Shown: positions 1-7,804, numbered from the stretch's first letter. The stretch is 38,300 nt of DNA from Bacillota bacterium (GCA_023460955.1 JAEWOH010000044.1:1-38300), one strand, 5' to 3'. The notes: a model not told the origin generated them from the sequence alone. Program-made: numbers and translations.

Positions 1-32
1 CCACAGCATATAATACTATTACAATCATATAT

Positions 33-108
<76 letters not shown>

Positions 109-110
109 TG

Positions 111-148
111 AAAATCCTTGAAGCATAATGCTTTAGGGATTTTTTAGT
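111..148 (+). terminator. Terminator of the initiator tRNA (left repeat copy)
   Basis: A 13-bp stem (AATCCTTGAAGCA against TGCTTTAGGGATT, with a few G:U pairs) closes a 3-nt loop and runs into TTTTTT, so it is a standard intrinsic terminator. A near-identical copy lies at 1691-1728: 35 of 38 bases match. The two copies bracket the integrase remnant and the toxin-antitoxin genes. Confidence 0.8.
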
Positions 149-277
149 TTTATGTCATAAAATTTTTTGAGTGATTTAGTGACTATTCAGAGACCGACTA
201 TTATTTTTATATTTTTAGGCATAAAAAAGTAGCCTCCATTTGCAGTTATTTCTGAAGGCTATTGAATAAATCATTTC

Positions 278-445
278 CTATTTTGATTCTCTGTTTTTAC
301 CATATATTATATTGGCAAGCATATTGCTTGCTTGCTGTTTACTTTCTTCAATGACATGCGCATATATATTTTCAGTTGTACTTACCTGACTATGGCCAAG
401 TGTTTTTGATACTGTCACAATATCCGCACCATTTGCTATGTTGAT
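278..445 (-). pseudogene. C-terminal remnant of a tyrosine recombinase (integrase)
   Basis: On the minus strand an open frame of about 55 codons encodes IANGADIVTVSKTLGHSQ..., then STTENIYAHV and a charged tail, ending at TAG. LGHSQVSTTENIYAH is the family's C-terminal signature (the LGH box and the catalytic Tyr region) of phage/ICE integrases. An in-frame stop lies just upstream at 446-448, and the catalytic R..H-x-x-R part is gone, so only the last seventh or so of a normal 350-400 residue integrase survives. Its place next to a tRNA 3' end, pointing towards the tRNA, is the usual place for an integrase of a tRNA-targeting element. Confidence 0.8.
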
Positions 446-757
446 CTATCCAGTTGGAAGCATCGTTTGTATAAAATATTTGATCCCAAACCCAATTGGT
501 CAAGCTGCTGGAAAGTGAATTCAGAATTTGCAGGTCCATACGAGTATATAAATGCTATTGAAGCTTATCCGGCAGTAGCATTTATCGCTAACATAAAACT
601 AATGCACAATGAGCGCAAGGTCTAAAAGGGGGAGCGATTGGATGTACTTGCTACAGCTGATAACAAGAAGGTACGAATCCCAGTAGCTGGAGATTGGGTG
701 TACTGGGCATATCAGAAGGTATCTGTAGAGAGACTGGAAGTAATTGAAGAGTGGTGA
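437..757 (+). pseudogene. Broken gene fragment of unknown family
   Basis: One plus-strand frame stays open from about 437 to the TGA at 755-757 except for a single internal TAA at 623-625. The translated text on both sides is protein-like: Trp/Tyr-rich, with SSWKHRLYKIFDPKPNW before the stop, and RIPVAGDWVYWAYQKVSVER after it. No ATG with a ribosome site begins it. The fragment abuts the integrase remnant, so the two were probably joined by deletion. I do not recognise the family. Reading the stop as a nonsense mutation in a former gene is inference. Confidence 0.4.
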
Positions 758-915
758 ATACCCAAAGAATAAATAGACAATCTAAATGTTGAAGAAAACA
801 TTTTAACCAATAAAATATTTCAAAATATACATTGCAATTACATCAAATATGATGTAAGTTATAAATGGGGATACATCGAATCTGGTGTATAAACATTCAA
901 CCTAGGAGAAATAAT

Positions 916-1263
916 ATGAATGTACACCACTATGAAACAAGTGGAGGCAAAGATTTAATATTTGAATATATTGATAAACTTTCAAAAAATGAAAGAGCAG
1001 AAGGATTGACAATTCTCGGGAAACTGGAAGAGGAAGGTCTTGAAGCACTTGATGTACTAAATACACGACAGCTCAGGGCAAAACTCTGGGAAATTAAATT
1101 CTATGATGACAATCGGATTATGTATGTTGTTGCTGATGGGGATAATATGTATCTGGTTCATGCATGTAAAAAGCAAAAAGGTAGAGCTGAAAAGTTTGAA
1201 TTGGATAAGGCTATAAAAAGGGTTAAAGAACTTGAGAAGGAACTGGGTAAAAGATTTATTTAA
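916..1263 (+). CDS. HigB/RelE-like toxin (Gp49-like, DUF891)
   Basis: This encodes a 115-residue protein of the phage-derived Gp49-like/HigB branch of the RelE superfamily, whose members are ribosome-dependent mRNA interferases. The core LWEIKFYDDNRIMYVV followed by YLVHACKKQKGRAEK is the family's central beta-sheet plus basic strand. The chosen ATG at 916 has AGGAGA six bases upstream; an upstream in-frame ATG at 865 has no ribosome site. The XRE-type gene follows after 26 bases. Toxin-first order is typical of higBA and relBE-inverted systems. It lies between the repeated terminators, so it is probably cargo of the decayed element. Activity cannot be judged from sequence alone. Confidence 0.8.
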   Translation: MNVHHYETSGGKDLIFEYIDKLSKNERAEGLTILGKLEEEGLEALDVLNTRQLRAKLWEIKFYDDNRIMYVVADGDNMYLVHACKKQKGRAEKFELDKAIKRVKELEKELGKRFI

Positions 1264-1289
1264 ATGAGTGGAATGAGAGGTGAATATCC

Positions 1290-1604
1290 ATGCCGTTTAA
1301 AAAAGTTAATGTAAAGGAAGAAATAAACAAGAGATTAGAACATGATGCTGAACTTAAGAAGGCATATGACCATTCACAACAAGAGTATGAAGTTGTTAAA
1401 CAGCTTGTAAAGATGAGGAATGAAATGGGTTTATCTCAGAGCGATGTTGCGAGACAGTCAGGATTGACGCAGCAGATGGTTTCCAGGATTGAAACTGTAG
1501 GTAACTCTCCTACTCTTAGAAACTTTATTAAATATGTAGATAGCGTGGGTTTGGAAATCAAGATTGAAAAGAAGAATGTAAAAATGGAGTATAGCAAGGT
1601 GTAA
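1290..1604 (+). CDS. XRE-family antitoxin (HigA-like)
   Basis: A 104-residue protein with a lambda-repressor type helix-turn-helix at about residues 40-90 (MRNEMGLSQSDVARQSGLT, then QQMVSRIETVGNSPTL). The N-terminal helix is charged and may hold the dimer or toxin contact. GAGGTG lies 8-9 bases before the ATG. It directly follows the HigB-like toxin and is expected to neutralise it and repress the shared promoter, as is general for this type II family. The short Lys-rich C-terminus is normal. Confidence 0.8.
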   Translation: MPFKKVNVKEEINKRLEHDAELKKAYDHSQQEYEVVKQLVKMRNEMGLSQSDVARQSGLTQQMVSRIETVGNSPTLRNFIKYVDSVGLEIKIEKKNVKMEYSKV

Positions 1605-1619
1605 CCATGTAAAACGAAA

Positions 1620-1643
1620 ATTTACTACAGCAATGTAGTAAAT
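1620..1643. repeat. Perfect 10-bp inverted repeat after the antitoxin gene
   Basis: ATTTACTACA and TGTAGTAAAT face each other across a 4-base loop (GCAA), 16 bases after the antitoxin stop codon. There is no T-run on either side, so it is not a standard terminator. It could be an mRNA 3'-end hairpin or a protein-binding palindrome. Confidence 0.5.
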
Positions 1644-1690
1644 CTAAAATATTTGCAAACACCGTATAATTGGCATTCAGAGCATACACC

Positions 1691-1728
1691 AAGATCCTTA
1701 AAGCATAGTGCTTTAGGGATTTTTTAGT
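1691..1728 (+). repeat. Right copy of the tRNA terminator repeat
   Basis: This copy matches 111-148 in 35 of 38 bases. Two of the three differences do not disturb the hairpin: one turns a G:U pair into A:U and one lies in the loop. The T-run is kept, so it can terminate the toxin-antitoxin transcript. The placement suggests either an att-like duplication made on integration beside the initiator tRNA, or the terminator of a lost second tRNA copy. Confidence 0.6.
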
Positions 1729-1864
1729 GTAACTCTGACAGAATGATTGAGCAGGCATCATACTTTACTATTAATCAATAGAGTTATCAACATACTTTTT
1801 GTAGCCTAATAAATTATGGGGGCATATTTTATAAATATAAACTATAGTTATTTGGTGAATATTT

Positions 1865-2941
1865 ATGAGAAAAAAAAGAAAAGCAAAAAGCCCCCATAAA
1901 GATAATGCTGGGAGAGTAAGTATTTCAGAACCGAAGGATCCCTCAGAGGAAGCAACTGACAATGGCTTGGATGCCCTTGTTAGATCGAAAGGCTGTAATA
2001 AATGCAGTAACGTTTGTGATGAGATAAACTGTACTGATAATAACGTGAACTTACGGTGTGCCAGTGAAAAAGAATTGCTTATCAGGATATATTGTCTGTT
2101 AAAAAGTGGGGAGTATGGTCTTCAGGCAATTGAGCAAAAAATGAAAAAATCCCAATTGGATGATGATTTAAAGAATATAAAATCAATTTCAGACCTGCTG
2201 GAAAGAGCAATTGTGGGGTTGGGTGAGACGGCTGTAGGAGCTGTCAAAAAAGCTGTTGATGCAGCAGGTACCATGTCTGATCTAACCTCGGGATTAGCGA
2301 AGGTTGCAGCAGGGTCAGCTCAAACAGCCGGTTCTCTGGCATCGACTGCCAGCGGTCTTGCCTTAGTTTCGTCCGGCGTCGCCGGTACGGCAGGGGGAAT
2401 TGCATTTACTTCATCGGGGTTGGCAAACACAGCGGCAGGAACTGCCGGTACAGTAGCAGCGGCGGCTAACACAACAGCAGCCGTGGCAAACACAACAGCG
2501 GCGGTGGCAAACACAACCGCCGCGGTGGCAAACACAACCGCCGCGGTAGCTGGTACAGCCGCTGCTGCTGCATTAACGGTGGGTGCAATAGCCGATATAG
2601 CCGGAGAGCTGACAGGGATAGCTGCAGCTGGAGCGGCATCAGCAGGTGCAATAGCCGATATAGCCGTAGAGTTAGCAGGGATAGCCTCGGCGGGGGTGGC
2701 ATCAGCAGGCGCGATAGCCGATATAGCCGGAGAGTTAACAGGAATAGCCTCGGCAGCAGCGGCATCAGCAGGTGCGATAGGCGATATAGCTGGAGAGCTG
2801 ACAGGATTAGCTGCGGCCGGAGCAGCTGCTGCGGGAACACTGACAGATTTGGCGAAGCAAGGCGGGGAAACCGGGGCCACCGGACCAGCCCAAGCAACCC
2901 AGTCGGATCAAGCAATCCAGAAGACACAAGCGGCCCAATAA
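1865..2941 (+). CDS. Alanine-rich tandem-repeat protein
   Basis: A 358-residue protein with three parts. Residues 1-115 are polar, starting with a Lys/Arg-rich stretch and holding Cys pairs (CNKCSNVC, CTDN, LRCASE). Residues 115-335 are nearly all Ala, Gly, Thr, Ser, Ile and Val. They include four 7-residue units (NTTAAVA) and four 21-residue units that start with GAIADIAGELTG or a close variant. A Gln/Thr-rich tail carries one collagen-like stretch, GETGATGPA. There is no signal peptide and no obvious membrane helix pattern. The start ATG has only a weak GGTGA site. The coding DNA is far more GC-rich than its neighbours. I do not recognise the family; a surface, spore-coat or exosporium structural protein is a guess from composition. 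Confidence 0.7.
   Translation: MRKKRKAKSPHKDNAGRVSISEPKDPSEEATDNGLDALVRSKGCNKCSNVCDEINCTDNNVNLRCASEKELLIRIYCLLKSGEYGLQAIEQKMKKSQLDDDLKNIKSISDLLERAIVGLGETAVGAVKKAVDAAGTMSDLTSGLAKVAAGSAQTAGSLASTASGLALVSSGVAGTAGGIAFTSSGLANTAAGTAGTVAAAANTTAAVANTTAAVANTTAAVANTTAAVAGTAAAAALTVGAIADIAGELTGIAAAGAASAGAIADIAVELAGIASAGVASAGAIADIAGELTGIASAAAASAGAIGDIAGELTGLAAAGAAAAGTLTDLAKQGGETGATGPAQATQSDQAIQKTQAAQ
2468..2551 (+). repeat. Four 21-bp tandem repeats inside the Ala-rich gene
   Basis: Each unit encodes NTTAAVA and begins AACACAAC. The four copies at 2468, 2489, 2510 and 2531 differ only at synonymous sites. This level of identity suggests recent slippage or recombination expansion. Confidence 0.85.
2582..2833 (+). 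repeat. Four 63-bp tandem repeats inside the Ala-rich gene
   Basis: The units start at 2582, 2645, 2708 and 2771 and each encodes 21 residues around GAIADIAGELTGIA. A fifth, degraded unit (GTLTDLAKQ) follows. Copies have drifted more than in the 21-bp array, with changes such as GEL to VEL and IADIA to IGDIA. Confidence 0.85.
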
Positions 2942-3180
2942 CTGCTTTTATAGTTTCAGTGGACAATTCAAAAGACAATTCATAAGACAATTCAGCAGTT
3001 AAATATCAGATAGAAGCCCGGATATTGCTTATTAAGCCAAGTTCAATGCAGTAGTCTAGTCAGTTTCAGTAGTAAGTAATACCGGTCTTCGCTCTCCGTT
3101 CCCTGGAATTTTAATATATAATAAAGCATATAAATAAAGATTAATTAATCCTATTAAACTTTATCAGGGAGGGAGCCAGA

Positions 3181-3759
3181 TTGGAACTGACTACAAAGCG
3201 TGTCAACCTTAGATTATTCGAGAGGGGAGATTTTCCACTCTTTTATTCTGTGTTTTCAAACAAAGAAATAATGCGATATGCCTGGAGGGATGAAATTAAT
3301 AATGAGGAGGAAATGCTGGCTTTTTTTGAAGCTTATCTAAGCCAGGGCGATAAGGCTAATAAAAGCAACTCTTATGCGTTTGCTGCTTTTAATAAAGAGG
3401 ATGGAAGGTTTATAGGGTTTGCAGATATTCTGATCCAAAGCCTTAATTCTGCAGGAGGCTGCGGTGAAATAGGGTACTTTCTTCTTCCGGAGTTTTGGGG
3501 CAGGGGTTACGCATCTGAATTGGCAGCTGCTATGACTGATTTTGGGTTTGAATGGTTGAAGCTTCATAAAGTGTGTGCTTGTTGCAACGCAAACAACCTT
3601 AAATCGGAAAACGTAATGAAAAAGCTTGGCATGACCAAGGAAGGAGAATTAAGAAAAGTCAGATTTAAACGCGGTGGTTGGGACGATGAGAAGTATTACG
3701 GCATTCTTAGAGAAGAGTGGTTGGAAAGGCAAAATGCCAACAAATTCTTAAAGAAATAA
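3181..3759 (+). CDS. GNAT-family N-acetyltransferase (RimJ/RimL type)
   Basis: A 192-residue acetyl-CoA-dependent N-acetyltransferase. The acetyl-CoA pyrophosphate-binding loop is WGRGYASE at residues 106-113, preceded by the beta-4 strand GEIGYFLLPEF. NANNLKSENVMKKLGM at about 137-152 is the late motif common to the RimJ/RimL and ribosomal-protein acetyltransferase group. The start is TTG at 3181, with AGGGAGGG 7-8 bases upstream; there is no better ATG. The gene stands alone. Substrate unknown: this group modifies ribosomal proteins, antibiotics and small amines. Confidence 0.85.
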   Translation: MELTTKRVNLRLFERGDFPLFYSVFSNKEIMRYAWRDEINNEEEMLAFFEAYLSQGDKANKSNSYAFAAFNKEDGRFIGFADILIQSLNSAGGCGEIGYFLLPEFWGRGYASELAAAMTDFGFEWLKLHKVCACCNANNLKSENVMKKLGMTKEGELRKVRFKRGGWDDEKYYGILREEWLERQNANKFLKK

Positions 3760-3804
3760 GAGTTTTTATTAACATTTTTATTATGCTTATTTATACCGTT
3801 GATC

Positions 3805-3825
3805 AAATGCAATTTGTCTGCATTT
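3805..3825. promoter_or_regulatory. Candidate operator upstream of the metal operon
   Basis: AAATGCA and TGCATTT face each other across 7 bases, about 50 bases before the G3E GTPase gene and close to a plausible promoter (TTGATC at 3799 and AT-rich -10 sequences after it). Its position suits an operator. The half-site is not one I can assign to Zur, Fur or another known regulator. Confidence 0.35.
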
Positions 3826-3875
3826 ATTATATCTGCCCGGAATATTAATAAATGTAATGCAAAGGGGGACATGAA

Positions 3876-4877
3876 ATGGCGGTAAAGGTGGACATAATTT
3901 CGGGGTTTCTGGGGGCGGGTAAGACAACGCTTATTAAAAAACTTATCAAGGAAGAATTGTATTCTGAAAAGGTAGTCCTGATTGAGAATGAATTTGGCGA
4001 AATAAGTATAGATAGCGGTATTTTAAAGAATTCAGGTATTGAGATTAAAGAAATGAACTCCGGCTGTATTTGCTGCTCACTCGTTGGAGACTTTTCTACG
4101 GCATTAAAAGAAGTATTAAAAAGTTTCACACCGGACAGAGTAATTATCGAGCCATCAGGTGTAGGAAAATTGTCAGGAGTAGTTGCAGCCTGCAAAAGGA
4201 CAACTGAACAGACAGGTGCAAAGCTGAACGTGTGTGCTGCGGTTGTGGACGTTGTAAAGTACAAGATGTATTCAAGCAATTTTGGAGAATTTTTCAGAGA
4301 TCAGATTAAAAATGCTAAAACAATAGTACTTAGCCGAACGCAGTTTTTGAACGATCACAAGCTGGCAGACCTGGTCAAGGAGATTCAAAGTGAGAATCAA
4401 AAAGCCAATATCTTAACAGATCCGTGGGATAACCTTACAGGCGAGAGCCTTCTCGCGTCTCTTGAAGCAGATATAGGAAAACCGCTTGAAAACAGAATAA
4501 AAATGAAAGTTAAATATTATAATCCTGATTTAAATATCAAACAAGCTTTAAATGACTATAGCCGCAGCCCCGGCCTCAATTCAGAAGCAAATAGTCAGGC
4601 GGCGATTAAGGCTTTTGAAAGCTGGGGGACTGAAACCCCTAAAAACTTCAGCCGGGCAGACCTGCAAAATATTCTCAAGCTGGTGGAGAGTAAAAAGTAT
4701 GGCAATGTTATAAGGGCAAAGGGTATTGTTCCCGCCAGACAGGAGAACTGGCTACAGTTTGATTACACGCCGGGAGAAATTACTATTCGGCCTATTTTAC
4801 CTGATTATACCGGGAAAATAAGCGTAATAGGTGAAAACCTTAATAAAACAGAGTTAGCCAGGCTTTTTGGTGTTTAA
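3876..4877 (+). CDS. G3E-family GTPase (CobW/ZNG1-like metallochaperone)
   Basis: A 333-residue P-loop GTPase of the COG0523/CobW group, which hands metal (zinc, cobalt or others, depending on the subgroup) to client proteins. Visible motifs are Walker A GFLGAGKTT at residues 10-18, the ENEFGEISID switch region at 38-47, the metal-binding CICC at 64-67, and EPSG at 92-95. The usual NKxD base motif reads SRTQ, as in some clostridial members. The smaller CobW C-terminal domain follows residue 200. It starts at ATG 3876 after AAGGGGG and heads an operon with the GTPase-permease fusion and the TIGR03943 gene, so membrane metal transport is the likely context. The metal is not known. Confidence 0.85.
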   Translation: MAVKVDIISGFLGAGKTTLIKKLIKEELYSEKVVLIENEFGEISIDSGILKNSGIEIKEMNSGCICCSLVGDFSTALKEVLKSFTPDRVIIEPSGVGKLSGVVAACKRTTEQTGAKLNVCAAVVDVVKYKMYSSNFGEFFRDQIKNAKTIVLSRTQFLNDHKLADLVKEIQSENQKANILTDPWDNLTGESLLASLEADIGKPLENRIKMKVKYYNPDLNIKQALNDYSRSPGLNSEANSQAAIKAFESWGTETPKNFSRADLQNILKLVESKKYGNVIRAKGIVPARQENWLQFDYTPGEITIRPILPDYTGKISVIGENLNKTELARLFGV

Positions 4878-4890
4878 AACAGGAGACTTT

Positions 4891-6468
4891 ATGAAGGTTG
4901 AAATATTTCTTGTGGGCGGTTTTCTGGAGGCGGGGAAAACAACTCTTATCAACGGATTACTTGAGAGCAGTATATTCACTTATGGTAAAAAAACAGTAGT
5001 AGTCTGTTGTGAGAAGGGAATGGAAGAATATAATGAAAGTCTGCTGAGAGATGGCAGAACAATATTAATAGATATTATAGACAAGACTGAACTTAATAGG
5101 AACTTTTTTAAAAGAATCCAAAGAGAATACTCCCCCGAACGGATAATTATAGAATACAACGGTACGTGGGAGCTGGGAGAATTCCTAACAATCAAACTTC
5201 CCCGAAATATAGCTGTCAAAAAAATCATATCATTGGCTGATGCCGCCACACTTCATATATACTTGAATAATATGGGGAATCTTATGGCAGAGCATTTTCT
5301 TAACAGTGATATTATTATTCTGAATAATATATCAAGGCTTAAGTCTGCAGATATTAAAGCCTTAAAAAGAAATTTGAAGCAAATTAATAATAGAGCTGTT
5401 ATTGATGCCTTTGATAAAAAGCCCTGCATTAAAGAATTTATCAGAGTATTTAAAGGTCAAAAGGAAGCTGGGATAAAAGCCGGAGTAATACCTGTTCTAC
5501 TTGCCCTGGCGATATTCTTTTATGTGTTCTGTATTGTGCCTGAAACAGGAGTGTATAAATATCTGCTTCCAAAGCTTCAAAGCGTTAATACTGTCTTTCT
5601 CAGTATACTTTTACAGGCACTTCCCTTCATACTGCTAGGGGTATTTATTTCCTCCTTTCTTCAGGTTTTTATTAGTGATGATAAGTTCATCAGACTCTTC
5701 ACCAAATATCAAGGTATTGGATATTTACTTTCCATACTTCTTGGAATTTGCCTTCCGGTCTGTGATTGTGCAATGGCTCCAATAACTGCCAGGATGGTGT
5801 ATAAGGGCATTCCTGTTCATTTCGTAATCATTTTTCTGCTTGCCGCACCTGTTGTTAATCCAATAGTTATAGTATCAACGCTATACGCCTTCCCGGAAGA
5901 CTACAGGGTAGCTCTGTTCCGGCTTGGACTTGGTATTATCGTAGCGTTGCTGACAGGTCTTATAATAAAGTTCTTAAATATTAAGCGGCAAAATATTATT
6001 AAGGACTATTTAGCAGGTTCTGTATGTACATTAAACCCAGTTAAAATAGATAATAATAGTTTCTTTTCAAGAATGAATCTGTTGTTTACTCATGCTGGAA
6101 TTGAGTTTCTCAAGATTTCAAAATATGTCATAATAGGTGCTCTTATAACTTCTATAATTCAAAGTTTTATATCCTCCGGTGCTTTTGCGAATATAAGCGG
6201 GACACCCCTGCTGCCCTTGATCATTATGACCGTGATATCGGTGGCGATGTCTGTCTGTTCAACCTCAAATGCATTTATAGCAAGAAGTTTCTCCTACAGT
6301 CTTCCCCTATACTCGGTGATTTTTTACATGGTAATGGGCCCTATGCTGGATCTTAAAAATATTCTGATGCTTTCAGGGAGCTACAAAAAGAAGTTTTTAG
6401 CTGAAATGGTGTCAATAGTTTGTATAATCGGAATTTTTGTATTCTCCTGCGGAGCCCGGTATATTTAA
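4891..6468 (+). CDS. Fusion: CobW-like GTPase domain plus YraQ/DUF318 permease
   Basis: A 525-residue two-part protein. Residues 1-190 are a degenerate G3E GTPase domain: Walker A GGFLEAGKTT at 9-18 is intact, but the CxCC metal motif is missing and the NKxD position reads NNIS. Residues 199-525 form an eight-or-so helix permease of the YraQ/YcgR (DUF318) family, with the pore motif PVCDCAMAP at about 289-297 and AAPVVNPIVI at about 318-327. This family includes the organoarsenical exporter ArsP, whose motif is also Cys-rich. The start chosen is ATG 4891 with AGGAGA four bases upstream. An in-frame ATG at 4867 would overlap the previous gene and has no ribosome site. The order GTPase, fusion, TIGR03943 suggests one metal-linked membrane system. 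Confidence 0.8.
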   Translation: MKVEIFLVGGFLEAGKTTLINGLLESSIFTYGKKTVVVCCEKGMEEYNESLLRDGRTILIDIIDKTELNRNFFKRIQREYSPERIIIEYNGTWELGEFLTIKLPRNIAVKKIISLADAATLHIYLNNMGNLMAEHFLNSDIIILNNISRLKSADIKALKRNLKQINNRAVIDAFDKKPCIKEFIRVFKGQKEAGIKAGVIPVLLALAIFFYVFCIVPETGVYKYLLPKLQSVNTVFLSILLQALPFILLGVFISSFLQVFISDDKFIRLFTKYQGIGYLLSILLGICLPVCDCAMAPITARMVYKGIPVHFVIIFLLAAPVVNPIVIVSTLYAFPEDYRVALFRLGLGIIVALLTGLIIKFLNIKRQNIIKDYLAGSVCTLNPVKIDNNSFFSRMNLLFTHAGIEFLKISKYVIIGALITSIIQSFISSGAFANISGTPLLPLIIMTVISVAMSVCSTSNAFIARSFSYSLPLYSVIFYMVMGPMLDLKNILMLSGSYKKKFLAEMVSIVCIIGIFVFSCGARYI

Positions 6469-6482
6469 GGAGGTTACAATAA

Positions 6483-7178
6483 GTGAAGAGAATTAATATG
6501 GAGTGCCTTGTACAAATTCTAGTACTGTTCCTCATGGCGGGACTTCTGATTTTTGCACTTCAGGGAAACAGGCTTAGAGAGTTTGTTCATCCAAGAATAA
6601 ATAATTTGTTATGGTTATCAGCCGGAGTACTATTGCTTATTGCCTTATTTAGACTTCAACTCTTATTTAAAGCAACAAGAAGAAAAAGTACTGTACCAAA
6701 CGTTATATTAATGATACCTGTGATAGCGGCAGTTACATTTACATTAACATCATATAATAGTTCTCAACCGGGTCATTATAGTACAGCAGTTCTTGAGAAC
6801 AATATTGACGGAAATCCCGTAAATGTTGTAAAAGACAATGAATTTTTAAAGTGGTACCTGGACGTAAATGAAAATCCTGAAAAATATGATGGTACCACTG
6901 TAAAGGTCAGGGTTACAGTATTCAAAAGGGACGATTTCAGAAGTGACGAATTTGTTGCAGCACGAATGGCGATGAGCTGCTGTGCGGCCGATGTGTCTCC
7001 CGTTGGGTTTTTGTGTAAAAGCAGCAAGGCAGAGCAACTTAGTAATGGCTCATGGGTATATGTCACTGCTGTTATCCGGGTAGAATATCAGCAATACCTT
7101 AATAAAAAGAGGCCGATATTACACCCTTTGAACATTACTAAAGCACATAAGCCTGAAGAGGAATATGTATATCCATGA
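6483..7178 (+). CDS. TIGR03943-family membrane protein (YcgQ-like)
   Basis: A 231-residue protein with hydrophobic helices at about 8-27, 41-62 and 71-90, then an extracytoplasmic domain. That domain carries the family motif RMAMSCCAADVSPVGFLC, with paired cysteines at 166-167 and another at 178. YcgQ-type proteins are regularly encoded beside DUF318 permeases (YcgR in Bacillus), and this matches the order here. The start is GTG 6483; the ribosome site AAGGAGG overlaps the stop codon of the permease gene, so the two are probably translationally coupled. The Cys cluster could bind metal, which is inference. Confidence 0.8.
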   Translation: MKRINMECLVQILVLFLMAGLLIFALQGNRLREFVHPRINNLLWLSAGVLLLIALFRLQLLFKATRRKSTVPNVILMIPVIAAVTFTLTSYNSSQPGHYSTAVLENNIDGNPVNVVKDNEFLKWYLDVNENPEKYDGTTVKVRVTVFKRDDFRSDEFVAARMAMSCCAADVSPVGFLCKSSKAEQLSNGSWVYVTAVIRVEYQQYLNKKRPILHPLNITKAHKPEEEYVYP

Positions 7179-7281
7179 ATTTATTTTCAGCATTTAAATG
7201 AACAGTTCAAATTGATTTGTAAATAGGAGGTTTTGTCTTTTTTCTGGTATAATTATAACTTGAGGCAGTGGAGGTGATTTT

Positions 7282-7725
7282 ATACAAATACTTGTTGATG
7301 CTGATGCCTGTCCGGTTAAGGACATTATAATAAGAAATGCTAAAAAGCGGAATATTCCCGTGACAATGATAATTGATACCAGCCATGAACTCTCTGATGG
7401 TTACAGTACGGTAATAACAGTTGACAAGGCGAGAGACAGCGTAGATATTAAACTGATAAACCTGCTTAAAAGGGAGGACATCGTTGTAACACAAGATTAT
7501 GGTGTGGCTGCTATGGGTTTGGGAAAAGGCGCCAAGGTTTTAAACCAGAATGGACTTATTTATACTGAATACAATATAGACAGGCTTCTTTTTGAACGGC
7601 ATTTGGGACAAAAGGTGCGAAGAGCCGGAGGTAGAACCGGTACAATGAAGAAACGTACAAAGGAGAATGATGAGGCCTTTGAAAAAGCTTTTATAAGCCT
7701 GTTGGATGGGGCGGATAAAGTTTGA
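7282..7725 (+). CDS. UPF0178/DUF188 protein (YaiI/YqxD), apparent AUA start
   Basis: A conserved protein of about 147 residues from the UPF0178 family, whose N-terminus VDADACPVK is unmistakable and always lies within the first dozen residues. The domain looks like a PIN-type nuclease fold, but the function is not settled. In frame, from the TGA at 7261 down to VDADAC there is no ATG, GTG or TTG. GGAGG at 7270-7274 sits seven bases before ATA at 7282, giving IQILVDADACP. Starting at the first ATG (7360) would remove the conserved N-terminus. I therefore place the start at ATA. A base error in the sequence is the main alternative. Confidence 0.8.
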   Translation: MQILVDADACPVKDIIIRNAKKRNIPVTMIIDTSHELSDGYSTVITVDKARDSVDIKLINLLKREDIVVTQDYGVAAMGLGKGAKVLNQNGLIYTEYNIDRLLFERHLGQKVRRAGGRTGTMKKRTKENDEAFEKAFISLLDGADKV

Positions 7726-7804
7726 ACAATTTAAAGCAAGAAGTCAAGTAAGTTATCAAGTAAGTCAAGTTAGAAGCTAAGGGAAAAGCGAGGGAGGGGT
7801 TGGG

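Noticed and set aside
2320..2990. Long minus-strand open frames opposite the Ala-rich gene
   Set aside because: They exist because the GC-rich repeat has few stop codons in any frame. They read as Ala/Pro or Leu/Pro/Arg low-complexity text and have no convincing start context.
2963..2995. GACAATTCA repeated three times after the Ala-rich gene
   Set aside because: Nine-base units over about 33 bases with no spacer pattern; most likely slippage. No CRISPR features anywhere in the window.
7731..7775. Short TCAAGTAAG direct repeats before the DUF1653 gene
   Set aside because: Three imperfect copies of a 9-base AT-rich string are too short and irregular to be a CRISPR or a convincing regulator site.
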